Below are positions 31,068 through 39,990 of a stretch of DNA of 43,682 nt, one piece after another (the stretch's first letter is position 1; every line of letters starts with the position of its first letter). The notes under the pieces are model-generated. The model made no database searches. It worked only from the letters and a program-made list of their open reading frames with translations, and was not told where the DNA came from. The position numbers and the translations under genes were made by a program. Origin of the DNA: Fragilaria crotonensis (Eukaryota > Bacillariophyta > Fragilariophyceae > Fragilariales > Fragilariaceae); the NCBI GenBank assembly GCA_022925895.1, contig JAKSYS010000530.1:1-43682 (forward strand). The letters are read 5' to 3'.

Positions 31068-32033
31068 TTATTGGCATGCGCTTCCGCTGCTGGGTCCTTC
31101 ATCGTCCACAGCAATGGACTGTTCAAGTTCATCAAGCTTGGCCTGAATCTTACGTTCAGCCGCTGCATCCCCTCGTTGTCGAGCGATGCGCAGTGCTCCA
31201 TGGAGCTTGTGGATCTCCAATCCAACTTCTAGATTCTTGGAGACGCGCTGACTAGTTCGGCGGAGTCCTTCAATTGTGGAGTACAGTGGGAAGTGATCCG
31301 AAATACATGTCAAAGTGTTGGTAGGCGTCTCGTGAACGATTATCGGCGCTCGATAACGGAGTGCGAGGGATAGGGATATGAACTCTGTCGATGACTTTGG
31401 ATCAAAGTTCCAACAAACGGCTTCAATGGAACGTGAAGATGGCGTGAAGGATAGAGGGCCTAGACCCTTCACAGATACATCGAGCCGAAGAGGATTCAGC
31501 GTTAGCTCATCGAGTGTGACATGAGGCAGACGCATCTTGCTTCGTTGCCAATCATTGGTTTCAGAGTAGGAAGCGATGCCGTCCGGTAGTTCAAGAAGAG
31601 CCGTCAATTGTCTTGCGTACAACGCATGAGGATTTTCTTCTGCATGAAAGATAACCAGTTTAGGCAATACATCAGGAGGTAGAATAGCTCCCGCCATATC
31701 AACCCCAGCAAGAAGTTGCAACACAGTCAATGCTTCTGGGGTTGTTGCAGAGTGAGCGTCGTCATATGATGTCGTTATTTGAAGGGGCCAGTATCCTCCG
31801 CCAGGGATTCCCAACATGGCCCAGAAGCCACTGGGGGAGACTGAGACTCCGGCGACTGATACGCGACGGCATTGAGTCATCGCTCTATGACTGTAGCATT
31901 GGTGCACTTTACGTTGTGACTGCCGATAATGTGCTTTCAGTGAGGCGAAGCCTTGCACTGTGGCGGCCATGATCCACCAAACCAATACGACGGCGGAGCG
32001 CCCAATGCGAGTATGTGGACAAGATTTCGTCAT
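31068..32033 (-). CDS. Plastid-directed bifunctional-nuclease-domain (BFN/DUF151) protein with UVR-like motif
   Basis: 321 residues from the ATG at 32031-32033, chosen because it places a signal peptide (SAVVLVWWIMAATVQ) directly before GFASL, an ASAFAP-like plastid cleavage site. The central domain has WPLQITTSYDDA, EALTVLQLLAGVDMAGAILP and SLALRYRAPIIVHE. This matches the end of bifunctional-nuclease domains (..RPSDAiaLAlR..API.V.E), although the usual RPSDA is replaced. The last about 45 residues carry a UVR-like helix pair (LHGALRIARQRGDAAAERKI). A BFN domain plus UVR helix is the layout of plant BBD1/BBD2. No frameshift is visible. The family is reported to cut single-stranded DNA and RNA. 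Confidence 0.6.
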   Translation of the reverse strand: MTKSCPHTRIGRSAVVLVWWIMAATVQGFASLKAHYRQSQRKVHQCYSHRAMTQCRRVSVAGVSVSPSGFWAMLGIPGGGYWPLQITTSYDDAHSATTPEALTVLQLLAGVDMAGAILPPDVLPKLVIFHAEENPHALYARQLTALLELPDGIASYSETNDWQRSKMRLPHVTLDELTLNPLRLDVSVKGLGPLSFTPSSRSIEAVCWNFDPKSSTEFISLSLALRYRAPIIVHETPTNTLTCISDHFPLYSTIEGLRRTSQRVSKNLEVGLEIHKLHGALRIARQRGDAAAERKIQAKLDELEQSIAVDDEGPSSGSACQ

Positions 32034-33507
32034 TCTTCCTGGAACTCCGAACTCGGTGTATTGTATCATACGATTGACGAGTCTGATGTCGCGTTCGCAA
32101 TATGAAGGCATTTCATTCAAAACATGAGAACAACACAACATCTGGGCACGATTGGTCGGAATTCTAATACTCCCAGTTGTAGGTATGTGGGGCAACGAAT
32201 GGGGCATGGGGAGTGGCGTGTACTGCTGTAAGAGTAGAGTGTACGGAATACAGTATGACCTCGTACCTGGTAGCTGGTACCTGGTACTCTGAGTTGTGTA
32301 CAGTGTTTCATACAACTCCAAGTCTCCGAGTACAGCTGTATAAATGGACAGTACCAGTACCGTTCGTCGGAAAGTTGAATGCAGCACAAAGGTCACCAAT
32401 GCCATCAGAATGCAGTGAAATCATGTCCTTCACAGTATGATACTGTACCTGAGCGGAGTATACTCTTCAATACAGGGATTTTCCCGAGAGTCTTACAATT
32501 TATAAGTATGATATACTTTCCGATCTGCCCTGAGCCGTGAGGTCCAGTTGTGCGTTCATTCGAATAAAGTCACCCCTGAACTCGTGGATCAAGGTGGTGA
32601 TTGCCTACTAGTTTGAATTGGCAACAAAGAGTGAGATGTTCACTGGTGAGGTCACCCACCTATTCTTGCTAATTATTTTAGCTAGAGATACGCTTATAAT
32701 ACAAAACCTGAGAGGATGCGTCCGACTGAGAGTAGAATAACTCCAGTTATTTTCTACAAAAATCAAATAACTTGAGTTATTTGCCGAGGTTGTCCCTTCA
32801 TTCAACCCAGCTAAGGTTGACAGCATTTAGTCACTTGGTACTACTACTTTGTGCACGTGGAATACTTGGATTATCTCGGAGTACTCCAGTACTTGTACCT
32901 GGAGTAATTTGGCTACATACGTATGATACATACGAACATACGCATAGAAGCATCTACTCGGAGTTCATACAGCTCTGTACTCGGAATTGTGCTCGGAGTG
33001 CTCGTACGCCGAGTAGTTTGCTGGGGAAGATCTCGAGTGCACACATGCACACTGCACACACACAATGCAAGATGCCGGATGCGACATGCGAGCAAAGAGC
33101 AAGCTACTACTAGAGAGCTCGTTAATCGTTCATCATGATATGATGTGCAGGTACATACTGGTACCAGGCTTGTGGTGTTGGAACAAAGACAACCCCAAAT
33201 GAAGTACAGTGTGCCGGGTGTGGACACGTTTACTACAGAATATTGTGGCTGCGTTAGGAGCGGGGAGCGTTTATGCATAGATTTCTACTTCTTGATGAAG
33301 TTATGTTTGGTCGGCTATTTTCGAACCCGGATATATCGAACATAGAACCGAGACTCCCATACAAATAAGACGGGACGGGACTGAAAACAATTTTGCGTTA
33401 ATTCATTTCCGACCATGATGATGCAGAATGAACAGGAAGATGATGAAGGATTTGATTCCAAGTGATTTTGATGTGTTTAGAACTACTGTATTGAAAGGAT
33501 TGAGCCT
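32034..33507. other. Intergenic with several GTAC clusters
   Basis: No gene seen in 1.5 kb. 32263-32287 (GTACCTGGTAGCTGGTACCT plus GGTAC) and 32878-32905 are strong GTAC-family members. An R1-like word lies near 33322. The right part is the 3' flank of the transposase gene. Confidence 0.5.
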
Positions 33508-36215
33508 TTAAAGTTCTGTTGGTGCCGGGATGTATGTTGTCCAGTCCCTTTCCAGAGTCGCCAATTTTGCGATGATGGCCTCTTTTTTCTTCAAGTCTCG
33601 CATGAGACCCGACACCTTTGCCTCAGGCAGAACCCACCTCACAACGTCACCCCAATCCTTATCGGTCATTGACATTGCACCAGCTGTTCTGAACTTCTGT
33701 AAAGCTGTCTGTGCATTTGCCAGTAGCTTTGCCTGGCGATCCAAACGATTTTGACTTACAGTGTTGGCTTTCGCCTCGTCAATCGCCATTTGCTCACGTT
33801 GCGCTCGCAGCGTCACACGACAGTTACCCACCCTCGATTTGCATGTCGTCCACAGCGAACCTGCTAAGAAGGCACCTCTGGTCGCAACCAATTGCCGAAC
33901 CTGCTCATCCTCATCAATAGCTCTATCAAGCTTTCGAACGCGCTCGATAGATGCATTAAACACACCTTTGCTTGCTCCACAGCTCTCGGCGTTTGACACA
34001 AGGCCAGCATAGTCCTCCTGCAAATTCTCCAACTCAACATTGGCATCATCTTGACCGAGCTCGTGACGAACCTTCTTGTCATAAAGACATTTCCTTGTAA
34101 AGGGAACGAATCCAATCTTGTTCCAAGCTCGCAAGACTTTGTCGGTTGTGAAGCACTTACTGAATGGCCTCATACTCACATCGTCACCATCATTCCCATC
34201 TACAATCGTGGACAGATCCTCAAAACCCAAGGATACAATGGCTGGTCCCGGATCGTTCGTACCCTGACGCTCGCCTCGTTCCTTTATCTTCCTCATTACA
34301 ACCATCTCACCTCGACTGTAAGTTGCAGACTTGAACGGCCCATAAAGGGCGTCCATTTCTTGTTGAACGCTTGTTGCGTTGGGGAGACCAGCAAGAATGA
34401 TCAATCCCCTTTCGAAGTAACCTTCGCGCTTGAGGATACTCTCGTGCGACGCAACAATACGACCTGGGCCCGAGTCGAGCTTCAGGACAACAGGACCTGC
34501 AAGAAGCTTACCTTTGCATGCGACAATGAAAGCAGAGTAAGAAGTGGTGGGAGAAGGAACATGATGACGAATCAACGAACAAGAAGCATTCTTACCTGTT
34601 GCATCGAAAGATGCCGTTTTGTTTATGTTAGGATACAAGGGCAACAGAACGTCTTCAATATAACTGTTTAGTAGCGAGTCATCCATAGATCCTTTTGATC
34701 GCACGGCGTAGAAGCTTGATGATTCAATCAGGGTAGGACAGCCGAATCGTCCAGTTATTGTTGGAAGGCCTTCAAGCCAACTATTCTTGACACGAAAATT
34801 CTCGTCAGTCTTAGCATTCGAATCAAAGATGAACATGGGCGGTAGGACTTCACCTGCCGCATTAGTTGCATATACACCTGTCACGTGGCGAGAGGATTTC
34901 ACACTTCGTCGACAACCACGTTGATACTGTGGATTATGATACATCACAGCACGTGGTCCGCCGCGGTCGCCAGTGACCGAAAGGTCATGATGAGTCTCGT
35001 CCATGTTCACGAATCGACGTCGAACCTCATCAGAACGGAAATCCAGCTCTGATATAAGCATTCCACTTGCCGGATCTCTTACCTCTTGGTCCAGTACAAG
35101 CCCAGTATTGATGATGTCGGTCTTGACATCATTGAACCATTGCTGCAGATTGGTGAAGGTTGTCCACTGCGCTCGAGAATCATCGACGCTCATTAATTTA
35201 ACAGGTTGAAGCTTCTCTGGATATTCCCGCTTCATCTTCCTCCAAACCGTTTCCACCTTGAAGGCGTTCTCCATATGCGTTCCCAAGATGGCGGCTCCTA
35301 TCGTACGTTTGATGTCTACACTCTTCAGCTCTCCACCTTTACCCGCCTGACACACTTCTGCATGAACAGCCGCCGTCTCAACCAAAAACGACGGGACTGT
35401 TGGAGGCGGACCCTTTTTCAGAGGACTCTTACCTGCAATTCCCTTTGCTATGGCGCAATAGACAGTGCTCTTTGCAAGCTTCCTTTTCCCATTCGCAATC
35501 AGATAGTATTTCAAATTCAACTTGTTGATCAACTCGGCAGTTCCATCGTGACAACCTGAGGAGATCAACCTTGTTGCTTCCTTGAATGCGGCACTGTAGC
35601 GTTTATAAAATTCTGATGACGCTGCTTTGCATCGATTCTCTCCTGATTTGCCTGTTTAGGGTTTTCCTGATTTTGCTCCTTCCACTTGCTGAAGTTGAGG
35701 CTCCTTGATCCTTCTGTTGACGAATTTGTTGTTGGCGTGGTCAATGGGGATACTTGTTCCTCTGTCGCATCTGTCCCACCGTTGCAAGTGTCCGCCTCCT
35801 CTTCATCTCTTTTGCCAATTGCAACATACATTCCCACTTTTCCATTCTCCTCTTGTTTCTGCATCATCCTCCGCTCCAGTTCCTTCCTCACATGGTACCT
35901 GAGAGTTTGTCTAGTGACGGTGTCAAACAAACGACAAGCCCAGATTGCTTCATCGTAAAGCAGATCTTTATCGATAACCTGCAAAGAATTCCCAGTACAA
36001 ATTGACCGTAGAAAAAAATTAATTCTACACGAACTTTGAAATACGTTTATACAATCACCCACCAAAAAATGGCGTACATTGAGCCCACATTTCTCAAACG
36101 AAGCACTTACCATTCTTACTGCATCATCTATGCAATGTTTCTTTGTAGGTCTTCCTGCTTGCTTCTTCAGTGCAGACTTTCCTGATTGTGCGGTTGCTTT
36201 CCGCTTCGCGGACAT
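33508..36215 (-). CDS. DDE-superfamily transposase (pogo/Tigger-like), with two 3n introns and one frameshift
   Basis: The ATG is at 36213-36215. A basic N-terminus with GRPTKKHCIDDAVRM leads to a helical DNA-binding region (GKRKLAKSTVYCAIAKGIAG). The catalytic core has Asp in FVNMDETHHDLS, Asp in VVLKLDSGPGR and a third acidic residue in SVQQEMDALYGPFKS. This is the D..D..D/E order of pogo-like elements with the usual LP.N.T....D..YGP.K. Splicing GTAAGT..TTTGCAG (35979-36110, 132 bp) and GTAAGA..TTGCAG (34497-34595, 99 bp) joins conserved text cleanly. Both introns are multiples of three and free of stops. One T appears missing (A run 35607-35610, plus strand). I found no terminal inverted repeats, so it may be a decaying copy or a host gene derived from a transposase. 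Confidence 0.65.
34497..34595 (-). other. Predicted 99-bp intron, multiple of three
   Basis: The donor GTAAGAATGC and acceptor TTCTTGCAG flank a non-conserved insertion between SFDATG and PVVLKLDSGP. A nearer alternative acceptor (..ATGCAAAG) would remove 84 bp and also keep frame. Confidence 0.6.
35979..36110 (-). other. Predicted 132-bp intron, multiple of three
   Basis: GTAAGTGCTT donor and TTCTTTGCAG acceptor. Removal joins DDAVRM to VIDKDLLYDE. Confidence 0.65.
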
Positions 36216-36521
36216 GATGAAGCGTGCACCAATTTATGAAAAACTCCGGTCCATGCTGGAGTATGAATTCAGTGCACTTCAGTGTGCTGTAAGTTCTGAG
36301 CCGCGCCGACTTTTCAAAATGCACCTACGCAACCCCCCTTCCCAAATCAAGAGAAGAATCAGTACTAACGCGACAGAAATGAAAGTATTAGTGTATGGTT
36401 ATGCTTTTTCAGGCTCTGGCAGAATTCGTCTCACTACTGTTTTACTAAACCCTGTCTCACTACTATGTTTATACTTGTACTCATCATCTCTCTATACTTG
36501 AGTACACTCTACACAGATACT
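36216..36521. other. Flank between transposase and copia element
   Basis: 306 bases with no supported gene. It is the 5' flank of the transposase gene and ends at the left LTR. Confidence 0.4.
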
Positions 36522-36829
36522 TGAGACTATCACCGGAGATGATACTCTAATCGTAGAAAATAGTACGTAGTACCGTAGGAAAATTACTGTAGGAAGGGTT
36601 CACACAAAGTACGTTCTGAGAAATTATAAGCTACAGTAAAATTCGGCACTCGATCGTATGAACGACAAACTCGTCGAACGTGTCAAGTGGCACTTGACAT
36701 TTCGGGTAGTTCGTACGAAATTAATTAGAGACCGGACAGTACAGCGTATCATGTTTCACATTTCGATGGATGACCTCACAGTAGCACAGTACAACGATGG
36801 CATCGCAGTCCAGTGCAGCGTAGGTTTCA
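36522..36829 (-). repeat. 3' LTR (left in window), 308 bp
   Basis: It starts TGAGACTATC and ends GGTTTCA on the plus strand. 307 of 308 bases match the right LTR. It contains GTCAAGTG-G-CACTTGAC (36682-36698), a palindrome that may be a factor-binding site. Confidence 0.95.
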
Positions 36830-36840
36830 CCTTTTCATCC
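36830..36840 (-). other. Polypurine tract
   Basis: On the minus strand GGATGAAAAGG directly precedes the 3' LTR, the expected primer site for plus-strand DNA synthesis. Confidence 0.6.
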
Positions 36841-36937
36841 ATAAATGCTGAAACAAAACACAAAACGTCAGTTAAAATATATATGAGTCAAACGAGGGTT
36901 ACAGTTTGAACAAGAGACACAAGGGTTTGGGTGGCCG

Positions 36938-37777
36938 TTACCATCCTTGGACCAGTTTGCGGACGCGTTCGAAACTCTCACGATTTAGTCCTTTCGTAAG
37001 AAAATCTGCCCACTGCTCCTGAGTGTCGACCTTCACAATGGCAACCGTCCCATCACGCACGTGCTGCCAGAAGAAGTGCCACTTCACCTGGAAGTACTTC
37101 GTGCGGTTGGTAATGCGTTGGTTTACGGCGAGAAGAAGCGCGCCGTTATTGTCTTCGAAGACTTGGCACTTGATCGTCGACGTGAACGTGCGAGGAAGTT
37201 TGATGCCGGAGGCGACTTCCTGGAGCATGGAACGGAGAGGCAAGAGCGTACGCATCGCGGAGCTGAGAGCGGAGTATTCGGCTTCGAGCGTGGACAAGGA
37301 GATCTCACTTTGGAGGTGAGATTTCCACAAAATGGGACATCCGCCGAGCGTGATGATGTATCCAGTTCGAGACTTCGCGGAGGTCGGAGAACGATCGGGA
37401 TCACGGCCATGGAGACCGGCGAAGTCGGCGTCGACATAACAGTCGAGATCCAGCGTGCCGGTGGGCTTGACGATCATGCCCATGTCGCTCGTGCGATGCA
37501 AGTAGCGAACGAGAGTTTTAACGGCGGACGCGTGGCTTCGTTTCGGGCTGTGGCAGAACCTGGCGACCTGGCTGACGGCGAACGCGATGTCGGGACGAGT
37601 GTTTGTGGACAAATAGAGGAGCATGCCGACGATTGAACGGTAGCTCCACGTTTCCGTCATGGGAGGTCCATCGGGGTCGATTCCAAGGGCGGCCTGAGCG
37701 GCTGGCGTCCAATTGTAATTGCTGTCGGACATGCCAGTCGCTTCCTTGATTTTCTGGATGAGTCCTTTCTGGGTCAA
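36938..37777 (-). CDS. Copia RNase H and C-terminal part of reverse transcriptase
   Basis: 279 open codons. YRSIVGMLLYLSTNTRPDIA and AVSQVARFCHSP form the end of the copia RT. RNase H follows with DCYVDADFAGLHGRD (first Asp), LSTLEAEYSALSSA (Glu), EDNNGALLL (Asp) and EQWADFLTKGL at the end, the full copia RNase H order. RNase H removes the RNA strand after reverse transcription. The frame to its left starts mid-domain because of an upstream frame change near 37800-37850. Its stop lies about 100 bp before the polypurine tract. Confidence 0.85.
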   Translation of the reverse strand: MTQKGLIQKIKEATGMSDSNYNWTPAAQAALGIDPDGPPMTETWSYRSIVGMLLYLSTNTRPDIAFAVSQVARFCHSPKRSHASAVKTLVRYLHRTSDMGMIVKPTGTLDLDCYVDADFAGLHGRDPDRSPTSAKSRTGYIITLGGCPILWKSHLQSEISLSTLEAEYSALSSAMRTLLPLRSMLQEVASGIKLPRTFTSTIKCQVFEDNNGALLLAVNQRITNRTKYFQVKWHFFWQHVRDGTVAIVKVDTQEQWADFLTKGLNRESFERVRKLVQGW

Positions 37778-38560
37778 CGTGAGCGTGCCATTCGTAGCGT
37801 CGCGAGTAAAATTGATGCCGAGGAAGTCAGTAAACGCGTTCCTCGCGAGTAAAAGTTAAACCCTTCGCTTCCAGGTTGGCGAAGAGCTTGTCAAGGTCGT
37901 TCTGGTCGCGATAGGCGATACCCAAATCATCCAACATAGGACCACCATTATTGTATCTTTGTAGAGCAGACACGGGTCGTTAGCGCAGGCTTTAAAGCCT
38001 TCCTCGCGCAAAGCCTCCGACAAGTGTTGGTACCAAAGTCGTGGCGCCACACTCAAGCCATAAAGGCTTTTCAGGAGTCGAAGGCACGTGGCGTGCCTCC
38101 GGAGAGTGGAATCCACGTGGCAAATGGATCCAGACTGGATCCGAAAGGGCCTGAACGAACGCGCTGCTGAAGTCAATGTGCAAGTTTTCCAGTTCAAAGT
38201 AAGTGAGAGAACTAGGAACAACCGTACAGTACCAAGCCACGACTGGGGCAAAAGTCTCCTGAACGTTTTCTTGAGATCGCCTCTACACAGTAGCGTGCCT
38301 TGTACTTACTGATAGTACCATCGGGAGTACGTTTGCGACGAAACACCCAAGTACCGGGCAAAATTCGAGTCTTGGCTTCCGTGATCGGCACTTCGATCCA
38401 TGTACCGTTTTTCTGCAAACTTTGAATTTCGTCGTTTGCAGCCTTAAGCCATTTGTCGATGTTGTCGCGATCCGCCATTGCTTCGGCGAAGCTCAGAGTG
38501 TCAGGATCGCTGACACTCGCCTTATACGATGAGGGAGGTGGCGAGAGACACTCGGCGACT
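37778..38560 (-). CDS. Copia reverse transcriptase core, frameshifted
   Basis: Read across frames on the minus strand: WLKAANDEIQSLQKNGTW and PGTWVFRRKRTPDGTISKYK open the copia RT. LENLHIDFSSAFVQALSDP supplies the first catalytic Asp. SLYGLSVAPRLWYQHLSEAL matches the conserved LYGL.Q.PR.W. The YVDD box (about 37921-37943) is present but split by one extra G near 37931. Frame changes also lie near 38240 and 38100. RT copies element RNA into DNA in virus-like particles. Confidence 0.75.
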
Positions 38561-39126
38561 TCGTTGTACAGCCATTCGAGGGAAGTTCCATCGAATTCGG
38601 CCATGTAACCGTGTCCTTGTTGTCCGTCGTATCCGAGGCGGACAGGTGCAGAACGATTGCGAGTGGAGCGACGAGGTTCGTGTTTAACAGGTGTGCTCTT
38701 TGCTTTTGTTGCCTTTGGAGCGACTGGTTGCTCGCCCACTTTCTTGTCGTTTTCGTTTGTAGGACGAATTGGAGTCGGCGACGATGGGAAGAGTTTGACC
38801 GGAGTTGGAGTCGGGAGTTGTGGCGCAATCGGCGTAGGCGGTTGCGGAGTCGCCTCCCTTGGAGTCAGCAACGGAGTGGCAGGGGGAGGAGGCACAACGA
38901 CTGGTGGTGGCGTTGCGATTTGCTCCCTTGGAGGCTGCAACGGAGTTGAAAGCGGAGGAGGTGCAACTGGAAGAACCTGAGGAGGAGTTGCGTTGTCAAT
39001 AGCAGTTGCGACGCGTTGCATCTGGGAGAGGAGCTCGTTTGCTTGCTCGTAGTCAGTTGACTCAACAATCAACCTTTCTTCATCTTCGTCGTCGAGGACG
39101 TACTGAAACGTAGAGTCCTGGAACAT
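38561..39126 (-). CDS. Proline-rich linker between copia integrase and reverse transcriptase
   Basis: About 190 residues very rich in Pro/Thr (PPPVVVPPPPATPLLTPREA) and ending RRSTRNRSAPVRLGYDG, the usual basic RRS.R....P.RLGY segment that precedes copia RT. It is open in the same frame as the start of the RT. Confidence 0.7.
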
Positions 39127-39990
39127 TCGTTTCCCAGCTGTCGTCGTTGAAGTTCGGAAGGTCGTCGGCAGAAGCGGGAACCGTGGCGAACCAATCGTCG
39201 AAGACGATGTGAAACTGCGGAGTGATATAGCCTGTCTGCGGATTGAGAACGAGAGGGACCGAGCTGGCGTGTTTGTCGGAGAATCCGAGGTTGACGGTGC
39301 GAGTTGAGCGAGGAGTCCAACGTGGCAATTTCTTGCCGTCCGAAATCATTTTGTCAAGAACGTAGACTGGACATCCCCAAACGTGGACGTCCATCAATTT
39401 CTTCTGTTCCCAACGAGTCTTTGTGAAGACGTCGTGCGGGGACAAGCCAGTTCGTGGGTCAGGCATGTGGTTCACTAGGAACACAGCATGCTTGACGGCG
39501 AGGGGCCAAAGTGTGGGATCGGCGACGTCCGGCCAATGAATGGCCGAATGCAACATCATGGTTCGTGCAATCGCCATGATGGTTCGGATGTTGCGTTCGG
39601 CGATCCCGTTGTGATGGTGAGCGCCGACGCCAGCGAATCGAATGACTTGCTGGAAGTCGGAAAGGTTGCGAGAGAACTCGGAGGACGTAAACGTTTTCGA
39701 GTTGTCAGCGAGATACTCTTGCGGTGTGACTCCTGTGTTGCGACACATTCGCTCGAAGCTCTCTTTCGCTTTGAGAGTCTCGTGCGAGTTCAAGCTGACT
39801 TGGTGCTCGACAAAAATGTAGCCGGAGGCGTGGTCGACGAAGATGCAGCCGCCGGTATACATGTCGTCGAGTTTCGTTTTCCCGGCGGAGGTGAGCAGAC
39901 GTCCGCGAGTGCTGCAAATAAAGTGGTCGACGGAGATGCGTTGACCCGGCAGAAGATTGTCCGTTTTGAGAGAGCGTGCGCTCTATCCTT
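39080..39990 (-). CDS. Copia integrase catalytic core
   Basis: GQRISVDHFICSTRG (first catalytic Asp), EYLADNSKTFTSSEF (second) and GAHHHNGIAERNIRTIMAIA (Glu) give the D..D..E triad. HWPDVADPTLWPLAVKHAVF and VWGCPVYVLD follow as in copia integrases. It inserts the DNA copy into the genome. A frame change near 39965 separates it from the zinc-binding HHCC segment encoded just upstream, and another lies near 39120. Confidence 0.85.

Noticed and set aside
34051-34671. 206-codon open frame on the plus strand
   Set aside because: It lies opposite the transposase gene and spans its intron; its text has no family resemblance. It is a shadow frame.
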